DNA of 22,465 nt from JAHEFX01 sp964614585 (GCA_964614585.1 CAZTLW010000025.1:1-22465), one strand, 5' to 3'; shown: positions 1 through 6,821, numbered from the stretch's first letter. Notes: generated from the sequence alone by a model not told the origin. Program-made: numbers and translations.

Positions 1-6
1 CCCGGG

Positions 7-12
7 TAGCGT
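7..12 (+). promoter_or_regulatory. -10 hexamer TAGCGT, leaderless start of the SDR gene
   Basis: TAGCGT is followed by 7 nt and then the ATG at 20. No ribosome-binding site lies between, so transcription probably starts at or next to the start codon. The -35 region is outside the window. Confidence 0.5.
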
Positions 13-19
13 CGCCGCC

Positions 20-790
20 ATGGACCTCTCGATGTTCTCCCTCGACGGCCGGGTGGCCGTCGTCACCGGCGGCAACGGCGGCATCGGCCTCGGCATCGCC
101 CGGGGCCTCGCCAAGGCAGGCGCCGACGTGGCCGTCTGGGGCCGCAACCCCGACAAGAACGCGGCCGCCGTCGCCGAGTTGACGGACCTCGGCGTCGACG
201 CCGAGGCGTTCGCCGTCGACGTGGCCGACGAGGAGGCCGTCACCGCCACCACAGCGGCCACCCTCGAACGATTTGGTCGGATCGACGTGCTCGTCGCCAA
301 TGCCGGCGTGAGTGGTGCCGGGCAGTTCCCCCAGGACTTCCCCACCGAGGAGTGGGATCGGATCATGGACGTGAACGTCCGCGGCGTGTTCCTCACCTGC
401 CGATCCGTGACGAACGCCATGGTCGAGGCCGGCACCGGTGGATCGGTGATCATCGTCGGGTCCACCGGCGGCCTGCTCGGCATCGCCCAGGGTCCCCACT
501 ACTCGGCGTCGAAGGGCGCGGTGCTCGCCCTCACCCGTGCGCTGGCCGTGCGACTGGCCCGCTACGGGATCCGCGTGAACGCCATCGCCCCCGGCTTCAT
601 CCGCACCGAGATGACCGATGAGATGCGGAGTCCCAAGTTCGAGGAGATCATGATCCAGGCGCGCAACCCGATGCGGCGCTGGGGGGAGGTCGACGACTTC
701 GAGGGCCCGGCCGTGTTCCTCGCGTCGGATGCGTCCCGGTTCATGACCGGGACCACCACCGTCGTCGACGGTGGCTTCCTCATCACCTGA
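20..790 (+). CDS. SDR family NAD(P)-dependent oxidoreductase
   Basis: A 256-residue classical short-chain dehydrogenase/reductase, the usual length for the family. The cofactor-binding glycine motif TGGNGGIG is at residues 16-23, NAG at 94-96, the structural Asn in MDVNVRG at about 119, and the catalytic Ser148, Tyr161 and Lys165 (YSASK) are all present. The end motif TGTTTVVDGG is typical of the FabG-like and 3-alpha-hydroxysteroid dehydrogenase-like branch, a cytosolic enzyme that interconverts an alcohol and a ketone. The substrate cannot be told from sequence. The ATG at 20 is chosen because TAGCGT lies 7 nt upstream (7-12) with no Shine-Dalgarno, which fits a leaderless start, and because the protein begins in register with the family. 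It ends 3 nt before the stop of the convergent downstream gene. The left neighbour lies outside the window. Confidence 0.93.
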   Translation: MDLSMFSLDGRVAVVTGGNGGIGLGIARGLAKAGADVAVWGRNPDKNAAAVAELTDLGVDAEAFAVDVADEEAVTATTAATLERFGRIDVLVANAGVSGAGQFPQDFPTEEWDRIMDVNVRGVFLTCRSVTNAMVEAGTGGSVIIVGSTGGLLGIAQGPHYSASKGAVLALTRALAVRLARYGIRVNAIAPGFIRTEMTDEMRSPKFEEIMIQARNPMRRWGEVDDFEGPAVFLASDASRFMTGTTTVVDGGFLIT

Positions 791-793
791 GCG

Positions 794-1114
794 CTACATC
801 TTCTTCCGCTGGCGGAAGATCGCCACGATGATGCCGATGATGAGCACGCCGATGACGGCGCCGACGATGAACCGCTCGGGGTGCTGCTCCCACTCGGCCT
901 CGATCTCCTTGCCGAACTCCTCGGCGGCGAGCTGCCACTCCTCGGCCTTGGCCGACGCCTGCTCCGACCACTCGTGGGCCTTCTCGGACGCCTCGTGTGC
1001 GAGGTCCTCGACCCTGGCCGATGCCGACTCGAAGGCCTCCTTGGCGGCCTCGGCAGCCTCCTCGACGGCGTCCTTGGCGGCCTCGACGGCCTCGGTCGTC
1101 GTGTCCTTGCTCAT
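794..1114 (-). CDS. Small coiled-coil protein with C-terminal membrane anchor
   Basis: A 106-residue protein. Residues 1 to about 70 are an Ala/Glu/Lys-rich amphipathic helix of repeated EAAKEA-like units with few helix breakers, as in YtxH-like or apolipoprotein-like stress proteins. Residues of about 82-100 form one hydrophobic segment (FIVGAVIGVLIIGIIVAIF) followed by a basic tail RQRKKM, so the C-terminus is tail-anchored with its last residues probably cytoplasmic. The ATG at 1114 is preferred to the one at 1126 because GGAGGGTCGG directly before it is a good Shine-Dalgarno. It lies downstream of glbO on the same strand. The family name is uncertain and no enzyme activity is expected; membrane or envelope support is a guess. 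Confidence 0.75.
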   Translation of the reverse strand: MSKDTTTEAVEAAKDAVEEAAEAAKEAFESASARVEDLAHEASEKAHEWSEQASAKAEEWQLAAEEFGKEIEAEWEQHPERFIVGAVIGVLIIGIIVAIFRQRKKM

Positions 1115-1183
1115 CCGACCCTCCATCTCGACGGTGCGCTCACATGCTCGCGCATTTCGCGGCCCTGCGCGTCCGAGGCGTGG

Positions 1184-1633
1184 TCAGGGACCGACCGAGG
1201 GCACGATCACACCCGGGTCCGGCCGGTTCCGGAGCCCGACGGCGACCTCGCGCAGCCGCCCGGCGAGCCACGACGCCGCCGGCTCGGGGATACCGACCAG
1301 GTCGATCGCCTCGTCCATGCACCGAGCCCACTCCTCCGCCTCGGCGGTCCCGATGTCGAACGGCATGTGCCGGAGCCGCAGGCGGGGGTGCCCCCGCCGC
1401 TCCCAGTAGAGGTTGGGCCCTCCGAGCCAGCCGGAGAGGAACTCGTACAGCTTCTGGCGCGAGCCCGAGGTGTCCCGAGGCAGCATGGCCGCCAGCGTGG
1501 GGGCCGAGCGCTCGACGACGTCATAGAACACGTCGGCGAGGGCCCGCACCGCGGCGTCGCCGCCCACCGCCTCGTAGGCGGTCTCGGCGTCGCCCCACGG
1601 GTGGTCGTGGCCGGTCGGCGGTCCGGGGGTCAT
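1184..1633 (-). CDS. glbO: Group II truncated haemoglobin (trHbO)
   Basis: A 149-residue 2-over-2 globin. The block GWLGGPNLYWERRGHPRLRL at about 68-87 and RHMPF at 88-92 are characteristic of the actinobacterial trHbO group. His89 corresponds to the proximal haem ligand F8 and Trp102 to TrpG8: the 13-residue spacing between them equals that of Mycobacterium tuberculosis trHbO (75 and 88). Tyr37 in VFYDVV fits TyrB10. Family members bind oxygen and have been linked to respiration and to handling peroxide or nitric oxide; the role here is inferred. The ATG at 1633 is used because TACCCT lies 7 nt upstream with no Shine-Dalgarno, and an in-frame extension to 1699 would add 22 residues unlike any globin. 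It sits 19 nt after the MazF-like gene but appears to have its own promoter. Confidence 0.93.
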   Translation of the reverse strand: MTPGPPTGHDHPWGDAETAYEAVGGDAAVRALADVFYDVVERSAPTLAAMLPRDTSGSRQKLYEFLSGWLGGPNLYWERRGHPRLRLRHMPFDIGTAEAEEWARCMDEAIDLVGIPEPAASWLAGRLREVAVGLRNRPDPGVIVPSVGP

Positions 1634-1640
1634 GGGTGGG

Positions 1641-1646
1641 AGGGTA
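1641..1646 (-). promoter_or_regulatory. -10 hexamer TACCCT, leaderless start of glbO
   Basis: On the minus strand TACCCT is followed by 7 nt and the ATG at 1633. The hexamer sits just after the stop codon of the MazF-like gene, so any -35 element lies inside that reading frame. Confidence 0.45.
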
Positions 1647-1652
1647 CGGGTA

Positions 1653-1985
1653 TCAGAGGCCCAACAGCTCAACGAGAACGCGACGAGTCGTGGCGGCAAC
1701 CGCGGCCGATACCCGGCCGATCGGGTGGACCAGCTGGCGACGGCTCACCGACCGCAGCGACTCGCACTGGGCGTACGACGTTCGATCGATCCCGGTCAGC
1801 GGCGACGCCTCGATCTCGACGTGCAGGTCGAGGCCCCTCCCGGTGGTCGTCAGCGGCACCACGAGCCGGTAGGGGAACTCGGGCCCGAACCGTTGTGGTG
1901 GGCCGACCACCAAGGCCGGTCGCCGGTGTCCGGGCTCGGTCTCGAACGGCACGCCGAAGTCGACGAGCCAGATCTCGTCAGTCAA
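1653..1985 (-). CDS. MazF/PemK-type toxin (type II toxin-antitoxin)
   Basis: A 110-residue protein of the normal length for the PemK/MazF family. The N-terminal EIWLVDFG strand, GHRRPALVVGPP at about 19-30, the central VVPLTTT strand and the ASPLTGIDRTSYAQCESLRSV stretch match the MazF fold, in which the conserved Arg of RRPALVV and a Ser/Thr act in RNA cleavage. Family members are sequence-specific endoribonucleases that stop growth when not bound by antitoxin. The first codon is TTG at 1985, overlapping the antitoxin stop by 8 bp, so translation is coupled and probably kept lower than that of the antitoxin. No better ATG or GTG is available without losing the first strand. Whether this copy is active is unknown. 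Confidence 0.88.
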   Translation of the reverse strand: MTDEIWLVDFGVPFETEPGHRRPALVVGPPQRFGPEFPYRLVVPLTTTGRGLDLHVEIEASPLTGIDRTSYAQCESLRSVSRRQLVHPIGRVSAAVAATTRRVLVELLGL

Positions 1986-2214
1986 TGCCGTCGACCACGT
2001 GCGTCGATTCGGCGTCGGCCAGGTAGTCGGCCCACGCCTCGGGATCGGCTCGTAGCGCTTCGTACTGGGCCATGACTCGTTTGGCGAACTCGACCTTCCA
2101 CAGGGCCTCGGCCGCCGAGTGTGCCGCCCTCATCAGGTTCTCCCCTCGTTGCGTCGCCAGCTCCTGGAGCAAGGCGTGCGTCTCGGTGTCCACCCGGATC
2201 GTGGTCGTGCCCAT
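1978..2214 (-). CDS. Antitoxin of the MazF-like system, ribbon-helix-helix-like
   Basis: A 78-residue protein starting GTTTIRVDTETHALLQELA, a short beta strand followed by a helix as in ribbon-helix-helix antitoxins, which bind DNA as dimers through the strand. The remaining half is an acidic, Trp- and Tyr-containing helical tail (PEAWADYLADAES) expected to wrap the toxin. It is the first gene of the pair and overlaps the toxin by 8 bp. The start ATG at 2214 has TAGACT 6 nt upstream and no Shine-Dalgarno. Autoregulation by the antitoxin-toxin complex is usual in such systems; a pair of TAGAC words 24 nt apart upstream is too weak to be called an operator. The exact antitoxin subfamily is uncertain. 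Confidence 0.82.
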   Translation of the reverse strand: MGTTTIRVDTETHALLQELATQRGENLMRAAHSAAEALWKVEFAKRVMAQYEALRADPEAWADYLADAESTHVVDGID

Positions 2215-2220
2215 GGGCCC

Positions 2221-2226
2221 AGTCTA
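2221..2226 (-). promoter_or_regulatory. -10 hexamer TAGACT, leaderless start of the antitoxin gene
   Basis: On the minus strand TAGACT is followed by 6 nt (gggccc) and the ATG at 2214. Confidence 0.42.
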
Positions 2227-2273
2227 CGAATTGCCTGCGTCATCGTCTACCGACCTGCCCACCCCTCTCCGTG

Positions 2274-2316
2274 CTTGTCGGGCTGGGCCACGCCACGGAG
2301 GGCCCAGCCCGACAAG
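2274..2316. repeat. Perfect 16-bp inverted repeat with 11-nt loop
   Basis: CTTGTCGGGCTGGGCC at 2274-2289 is the exact reverse complement of GGCCCAGCCCGACAAG at 2301-2316, with an 11-nt loop at 2290-2300. It lies in the 227-nt space between the divergent antitoxin and Rieske-reductase genes, where a terminator is not expected. No T-rich tail follows on either strand. It could be an RNA structure in the reductase leader, a regulator site or a REP-like element. Confidence 0.85.
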
Positions 2317-2441
2317 AACGGGCGCCGGGGCTCGGAGTAGAGGATTCGGACGGGACTCCCGGATCCGGCTCCAGGCCTCGTGCGGGGTTTCCATGCCACC
2401 GACCGGGGGTAGGACGACCACGCCCCCGACCAGGAAGCCCC

Positions 2442-3995
2442 ATGCCCGACGCGCCCCTCGACCTCCGGACCGACGGCCTCCCCGAGGCCGACCTCGACGA
2501 CGGCCCCGTGGCGGGTCGGGTCGGCGACGACGACGTGGTCGTCGCCAGAGCGGCCGACGGGACCATCCATGCGGTTGCCGCCACGTGCACCCACTACGGC
2601 GGACCGCTCGCCGAGGGCGTCGCCGACGACGGCCGCCTGCACTGCCCCTGGCACCACGCCATCTTCGACGTCGCCACCGGTGAGGCCGTGGGCGGACCGG
2701 CCCTCGACGACCTGACCGCCTACGCCGTCGAGGTCCGAGACGGCCGCATCCACGTGACCGGCACCGCCGACCCGACCCAGGAGCGGCAGGTGACGGCGGC
2801 ACCGACCCGGGTCGTCATCGTCGGGTCCGGGTCCGCCGGGACCGCCGCCGCCATCGAACTCCGACGCCTGGGCCACGGCGGGCCGATCACGCTCATGGGC
2901 GTCGAGGCGCCGGTCGACCGGCCCAATCTGTCGAAGGACTATCTCGCTGGTGACATCCCCGAGGACTGGCTGCCCCTCCGCCCCGACGGGTTCTGGGACG
3001 CCCACGACATCGACCTCCTCACCGGCACCGAGGTGACGTCGATCGACCGCTCCGAACGAACCGTCTCCCTCGCCGACGGCAGGGTCATCGACTACGACGC
3101 CCTCCTCCTCGCCACCGGCGCCGAGCCCCGCCGGCTGCCCATCGAGGGCGCCGACGGCGACCACGTCCACCTGCTCAGAACCACGGCCGACGCCGACGCG
3201 ATCATCGCCGGCGCCGAAGCGGCCGAGCGAGCAGTGGTCATCGGGGCCGGCTTCATCGGCCTCGAGGTCGCAGCTTCGCTCGGCAAGCGGGGACTCGACG
3301 TCACGGTCGTCGACCCGGTCGAGGTGCCACTCGCCGGGGTGCTCGGCGAGGAACTGGGCACCTTCGTCCGACGGCTCCACGAGGAGCACGGGGTCGCGTT
3401 TCGGCTCGGCACCATCGCCGAGGCCATCGAGGACGGCGGCGTGCGACTCGACGACGGCAATCGGCTCTCCGCCGACCTGGTCGTCATCGGGGTCGGCGTC
3501 TCGCCCCGAACCGACCTCGCCGAGGCGGCGGGCCTCCAAGTCGACGACGGGATCCTGGTCGACGGGTCCATGCGCACGGACGACCCCCGCATCTGGGCGG
3601 CCGGCGACGTCGCCCGCTACCCCGACGGTGCCGGCGGCTCGGCGCGGGTCGAGCACTGGGTCGCCGCCCAGCGACAGGCCGAGGTCGCCGCTCGGGCAAT
3701 GCTCGGCAGACCGACCGGTCCGATGGTGCCCTTCTTCTGGAGCGCCCACCACGACGCCATCATCGCGGTGGTGGGCCACACCGGCGGCGCCGACTCGGTG
3801 ACCGTGCACGGCGATCCGGCCGACCGCGACGTCACCGTCGTGTACCGCCGTGACGGTGAGATTCGCGGCGTGGCCACCATCTTCCGCGACGAGGTCAGCA
3901 TTCGCGCCGAACTGGCGCTGGGGCGGGCCGACCAGGCCGCCCTCGAGGCGTTGGTCGCCCAACCGGGGCCGCCGACGGGTAGAACAGGGACGTGA
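2442..3995 (+). CDS. Rieske-FAD ferredoxin reductase fusion (AIFM3-like)
   Basis: A 517-residue fusion. Residues 10 to about 105 are a Rieske [2Fe-2S] domain with Cys49, His51 (CTH), Cys68 and His71 (CPWH) as cluster ligands. Residues 122 to about 420 are a pyridine-nucleotide-disulfide oxidoreductase: the FAD motif GSGSAG at 128-133, the NAD(P)H motif GAGFIG at 268-273 and the second FAD motif with GD at 388-389. The C-terminal 90 residues match the reductase C-terminal domain of ferredoxin reductases. It should pass electrons from NAD(P)H through FAD to a ferredoxin or oxygenase partner, with the Rieske domain in cis. The ATG at 2442 is preceded by AGGAAG and starts the protein at the Rieske domain; the open frame extends further upstream but lacks family similarity. 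Its stop overlaps the next start (GTGA). The partner oxygenase is not in the window. Confidence 0.92.
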   Translation: MPDAPLDLRTDGLPEADLDDGPVAGRVGDDDVVVARAADGTIHAVAATCTHYGGPLAEGVADDGRLHCPWHHAIFDVATGEAVGGPALDDLTAYAVEVRDGRIHVTGTADPTQERQVTAAPTRVVIVGSGSAGTAAAIELRRLGHGGPITLMGVEAPVDRPNLSKDYLAGDIPEDWLPLRPDGFWDAHDIDLLTGTEVTSIDRSERTVSLADGRVIDYDALLLATGAEPRRLPIEGADGDHVHLLRTTADADAIIAGAEAAERAVVIGAGFIGLEVAASLGKRGLDVTVVDPVEVPLAGVLGEELGTFVRRLHEEHGVAFRLGTIAEAIEDGGVRLDDGNRLSADLVVIGVGVSPRTDLAEAAGLQVDDGILVDGSMRTDDPRIWAAGDVARYPDGAGGSARVEHWVAAQRQAEVAARAMLGRPTGPMVPFFWSAHHDAIIAVVGHTGGADSVTVHGDPADRDVTVVYRRDGEIRGVATIFRDEVSIRAELALGRADQAALEALVAQPGPPTGRTGT

Positions 3996-4734
3996 CCACC
4001 GAGACCGACACCGAGATCCCGGCCTGGATCCGCCGGTTGGGCGACATCGCCTGGCGGGTGGCGGCGATCGGCGTCGTGGTCTACTTCGGCTTCCTCGCCT
4101 TCGCCAGGGTCGAGGTCATCTTCATCTCCGGGGCCGTCGCCCTGCTGCTGGCCTCGGTGCTGTGGGTGCCCACCCGGTGGCTCATGGACCACCGCTGGCC
4201 ACCGATGCTGGCCTCGATCTCCGTGCTGGCCGGCGCCCTCGTCGTCCTCGGCGGCATCTTCGCGCTCATCCTCCCGCCGCTCGTCGACTCGTTCGAGGAC
4301 ATCGGCACGGACGTCCGCGAGCTCCTCGAGGCCGGCCGGACCTGGCTCACCGAGGGACCGCTCGGCCTCACGGACACCAACATCGACGGTTTCCTCGACC
4401 GAGCCCTCGAGCAGCTCCAGCAACTCGGCGGCGACTGGGTCGTGTCGGGCGCGTCGACGGCCATCGAGATCGTCGGTGGATCGTTCCTCGTCGTCATCAT
4501 CACGTTCTTCCTGNNNNNNNNNNNNNNNNNNNNNNNNNNNNNNNNNNNNNNNNNNNNNNNNNNNNNNNNNNNNNNNNNNNNNNNNNNNNNNNNNNNNNNN
4601 NNNNNNNNNNNNNCCTGGCGTTCGGCCTCGTCGGCGCCTTCATCGCCGTGCCGCTGGTGGCGCTGTTCGTGTCGATCCACGAAGCGATCACAGAGGACCC
4701 GGAGGCGTCGCTGGTCCACCTGCTGCGGGGCTAG
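3992..4734 (+). CDS. AI-2E family transporter, interrupted by an assembly gap
   Basis: The first 174 residues (3992-4513) contain about four hydrophobic segments, at roughly 18-35, 41-55, 72-98 and 158-174, with a long extramembrane region in between (VDSFEDIGTDVRELLEAG). The last 40 residues read LAFGLVGAFIAVPLVALF and end at a TAG at 4732-4734. Both parts match the AI-2E/PerM family of multi-pass inner-membrane proteins, often annotated as permeases; some export the quorum signal AI-2 or act as antiporters, and the substrate here is unknown. The start is GTG at 3992, overlapping the reductase stop by 4 bp. The two parts lie in different reading frames across the 100 N. With about 340-400 residues usual for the family, some 130-180 residues are probably missing from the assembly. 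Confidence 0.85.
4514..4613. other. Assembly gap, 100 N
   Basis: Exactly 100 N, the conventional filler for a gap of unknown size. For the flanking reading frame to be continuous the true missing length must leave remainder 2 on division by 3, while 100 leaves 1, so the real length is not 100 unless the gene is frameshifted. Confidence 0.95.
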
Positions 4735-4758
4735 GGGGCAACCCCGCCCCGCCACCGA

Positions 4759-5412
4759 CTACAGGCTGCAGTCGTTCACGTCGGGCGGCACCGGTGTGTC
4801 GAAGGTGACCTCGATCGGGTCCTGCCCACCCTGGACGTCGCTGATCGTCAGTGTGCCACTGACCCGGTCACCGGTGTATTCGAAGGGGGGACCGTCGACA
4901 GGCTCGCCGGTGTCGCCGTCGATCCACGATGTGCCGTCGACCGAGGCCGCCGAGCCGGAGAAGACCCCCATCGACCCGTCGACACCGATGGCCGACCCCT
5001 GCATGCTCAACTCGTGGGCCTCGAACCCGCCGGTCGAGACGTAGATGAACAGGATGAAGCCATCGCCGAGGACCTGCAGGTCCAGGTCGCCCTCGTCGTC
5101 GGAGAACGGGATGCACCGAAGCAGGTTCTGGGGCGTGAGTTGGGTGCCGTCGACGGCGACGGTGGCATCGCCGGCAGGGACCAGCAGGTCGCCTACACCG
5201 CCGGAGCCTCCGGCATCACCCGATTCGCCCTCAGGATCATCGGCCGGTTCGTCGGCCGGCGGGTCGTCGGCAGGCGGTGGTTCGGTGGTGGCCGGGGCCG
5301 CGCCGGCCTCGGTGGTCCCGGTGTCGCCGGTGGTGTCAGCCGAATCGGCGTCCCCACCGCAGCCGGCGATCATCACCACCACCAGCAGGACCGCCATGAG
5401 TCGTCCGTGCAT
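4759..5412 (-). CDS. Secreted lipoprotein of unknown function
   Basis: A 217-residue protein with a lipoprotein signal: basic start MHGR, hydrophobic core LMAVLLVVVMIAG and lipobox IAGC with the acylated Cys at residue 18. Residues of about 20-75 are a low-complexity linker rich in Thr, Pro, Asp, Glu and Gly, typical of surface lipoproteins of Gram-positive actinobacteria. The folded part from about 76 to 217 contains two Cys, one in LLRCIPF and one in the ending VNDCSL, that may form a disulfide. I recognise no named domain; the beta-rich character and position recall small mycobacterial lipoprotein antigens, but this is only an impression. The ATG at 5412 has a strong Shine-Dalgarno (GGAGGAGGGA). 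It faces the AI-2E gene with 24 nt between the stops. Confidence 0.8.
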   Translation of the reverse strand: MHGRLMAVLLVVVMIAGCGGDADSADTTGDTGTTEAGAAPATTEPPPADDPPADEPADDPEGESGDAGGSGGVGDLLVPAGDATVAVDGTQLTPQNLLRCIPFSDDEGDLDLQVLGDGFILFIYVSTGGFEAHELSMQGSAIGVDGSMGVFSGSAASVDGTSWIDGDTGEPVDGPPFEYTGDRVSGTLTISDVQGGQDPIEVTFDTPVPPDVNDCSL

Positions 5413-5437
5413 CGGTTCCCTCCTCCCAATCGCGGCC

Positions 5438-5443
5438 AGCGTA
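5438..5443 (-). promoter_or_regulatory. -10 hexamer TACGCT of the lipoprotein gene
   Basis: TACGCT lies about 25 nt before the ATG at 5412. A start about 7 nt downstream leaves a leader of about 20 nt with the Shine-Dalgarno GGAGGAGGGA. It would separate this gene from the pilus operon upstream. Confidence 0.35.
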
Positions 5444-5495
5444 GGGGTGTGATCCCGAGCCGTGCCGCCGAGACCGGGGGCTTCCTTCCCGCCTC

Positions 5496-5900
5496 TCAGG
5501 GCCGCACCTCAGGCACCGCCGTCGCCGTCGCCCGGACCGTCACCGGGCGCTCCTCGGGGACGAGCGCCCGCAGAAGGGTGAGGTCGACGACCCGTTCGCC
5601 GGTGACCACCACCGACGCACCGTCGACCACCACCATCACCCGGTCGGGCCGCTCGACGGCCAGCACCGCCGCCGCCCGACGCCGGGCCTCGTCGGGGACC
5701 AGCACCACGCCCTCGCCCGACCGCAGCCCCCCCTCGTCGAGGGCCGAGGCACCGGCCACGGCCGCCGAGTCGACGAGGGCCACCAGCTCGGACCGCTCCC
5801 CCATCACCCGCCAGAGGTCCACGACCACCCCGCCGAGCCCGAGCAGCAACACGACGAGGCCGAGCAGCCAGAGCGTGATGGAGCCTCGATCGCTGCTCAC
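5496..5900 (-). CDS. TadG-like pilus assembly protein (TadE/G-like N-terminus)
   Basis: A 134-residue protein beginning SSDRGSITLWLLGLVVLL, one hydrophobic helix (about 8-30) followed by VVDLWRVMGERSELVALVDSAAVAGAS, the N-terminal block of Flp pilus-assembly TadE/G-like proteins. The rest is a short beta-rich domain outside the membrane. The +5 position after the glycine of the prepilin-like motif is Trp rather than Glu, so processing like a true pseudopilin is doubtful. The GTG start at 5900 overlaps the preceding stop as GTGA, and GGAG lies 6 nt upstream. It is the last gene of the pilus operon. It is shorter than classical TadG because it lacks the large von Willebrand-type C-terminal domain. 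Confidence 0.75.
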   Translation of the reverse strand: MSSDRGSITLWLLGLVVLLLGLGGVVVDLWRVMGERSELVALVDSAAVAGASALDEGGLRSGEGVVLVPDEARRRAAAVLAVERPDRVMVVVDGASVVVTGERVVDLTLLRALVPEERPVTVRATATAVPEVRP

Positions 5901-6298
5901 GGGAGGCTCCGGTAGTCGTCGACCCGTTCGCGATGGCTTGCCGACACCCGCACCGCCCCGATCTCGCCGACGAGCGGCACCGCCACGGCCGGCGCCTGGA
6001 CCGTTACCACCACCTCCACGGTGGCGCCGCGGACCACCGGGCACGATCCCCCACAGAACGACACGGTGGCGCCTCGGTCCCCCACCATCGCCTCCGCGGT
6101 CGCCCGCGCCGCGGCCTCCGTCGCCGGGGAGCCGTCGCCGGTCGCCACCAGGCGGGCGGCCTCGGCCGCGGCCAGCCGGGCAACCGAACGATGCTCCACC
6201 AACGGCGGGAGCGCCGCCAGCACCAACACGATCGGCACCACCAACATCCCGATCCCGAGTGCCAGCTCGACGGGCGCCGAGCCACGCTCGGGCGTCAC
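5897..6298 (-). CDS. TadE-like minor pilin (pseudopilin)
   Basis: A 133-residue protein with a GTG start at 6298 that overlaps the preceding stop as GTGA. It opens TPERGSAPVELALGIGMLVV: a charged tip, Gly, then Glu at +5 and a hydrophobic helix, the class III prepilin/pseudopilin processing motif seen in TadE. The helix (about 13-33) is followed by RLAAAEAARLVATGDGS and a domain with the cysteine pair FCGGSC. TadE and TadF are minor subunits needed for Flp pilus assembly, processed by a prepilin peptidase and placed in the envelope. An in-frame upstream ATG at 6412 would add 38 Arg-rich residues that read as out-of-frame coding, so it was not used. Confidence 0.78.
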   Translation of the reverse strand: MTPERGSAPVELALGIGMLVVPIVLVLAALPPLVEHRSVARLAAAEAARLVATGDGSPATEAAARATAEAMVGDRGATVSFCGGSCPVVRGATVEVVVTVQAPAVAVPLVGEIGAVRVSASHRERVDDYRSLP

Positions 6299-6681
6299 GG
6301 TTCGAGGGCGGCGGTCGCCACCCGCTCGACCCGCCAATCGGGCACGCCGGGCATCCAGGCATCGAACACGGCCGACACGGTGACATCGACGACACCGGGG
6401 CGACCACGGCACTCGACGACCACCCGGTCACCCATCGAGCCGCCGAGCCCGTCGGCGAGCCAGGCGTCCGCCTCGGCCCGACACGCGGGCCCCGGGTCCG
6501 TCGCCACGCTGGCGGCCCGGGCGCCCTCCCGGGCGGCGACGCCCATCACGCCCTGGGCGTAGCGCACGACGAGCGCGTCGGTGAGCCACACCACCGCCAG
6601 CAGGGCGAGGGCGGCGGCGACCACGAACTGGACCGAGGCCAGCCCGTCGTCGCTCAGCCGATCACCTGGCCGCGGATCCAT
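6295..6681 (-). CDS. TadE/TadF-like minor pilin
   Basis: About 128 residues. The recognisable part starts LSDDGLASVQFVVAAALALL, with a hydrophobic helix and then VRYAQGVMGVAAREGARAAS, the usual block of TadE-like proteins. The residue at +5 after Gly is Gln rather than Glu. A pair of Cys (PACRAEA and VVECRG) may form a disulfide in the outer domain. The ATG at 6681 is given as the start. A CTG at 6657 is an attractive alternative: it overlaps the flp stop as CTGA, copying the GTGA junctions of the next two genes, and has AGGTGAT just upstream, whereas the ATG has no visible Shine-Dalgarno and would overlap flp by 28 nt. Confidence 0.7.
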   Translation of the reverse strand: MDPRPGDRLSDDGLASVQFVVAAALALLAVVWLTDALVVRYAQGVMGVAAREGARAASVATDPGPACRAEADAWLADGLGGSMGDRVVVECRGRPGVVDVTVSAVFDAWMPGVPDWRVERVATAALEP

Positions 6682-6821
6682 CCGACGATGTCGACGCCGA
6701 GTTGCTGGAGCACCGCCCATATGACGACGAGCGCCGCGATCGCCAGCGCGGCGTTGCCGAGCAGCTCGGCCGTCGACAGGCCGGTCTCGTCCTCGTGGAT
6801 GCGTCGCACGAGGTCAGCCAT
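6654..6821 (-). CDS. flp: Flp-type major pilin
   Basis: A 55-residue protein too small for many gene callers. It has a charged leader of 14 residues (MADLVRRIHEDETG), then LSTAELLGNAALAIAALVV. Cleavage after Gly14 gives Leu at +1 and Glu at +5, the class III prepilin pattern, followed by a single hydrophobic helix; the Tyr at +6 of classical Flp is Leu. The mature pilin would be about 41 residues. AAGGAAGGAACCC before the ATG at 6821 is the best Shine-Dalgarno inside the operon and fits the need for many more copies of the main pilus subunit. It lies 26 nt after tadC, one of the few true spacers in the operon, where an internal promoter or processing site would be possible. Confidence 0.85.
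   Translation of the reverse strand: MADLVRRIHEDETGLSTAELLGNAALAIAALVVIWAVLQQLGVDIVGWIRGQVIG

Noticed and set aside
149..2320. 13-bp exact match CCCGACAAGAACG at 149-161 and 2308-2320
   Set aside because: The first copy is ordinary coding sequence (Pro-Asp-Lys-Asn) in the SDR gene and the similarity does not extend; taken as chance.
2121..2441. Upstream extension of the Rieske reductase by 107 residues
   Set aside because: The extension is Pro/Arg/Ser-rich, covers the antitoxin start region and the 16-bp inverted repeat, and has no Shine-Dalgarno; the ATG at 2442 has one and begins at the Rieske domain.
2247..3962. Long open frame of 571 codons on the minus strand opposite the Rieske reductase
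   Set aside because: Its composition (Gly, Asp, Val, Arg) is that of an antisense shadow at very high GC, with no family similarity, while the plus strand has complete Rieske and FAD motifs.
4514..4613. Frameshift or pseudogene in the AI-2E transporter
   Set aside because: The frame change coincides with a filler gap of arbitrary length, so it is no evidence of a mutation.
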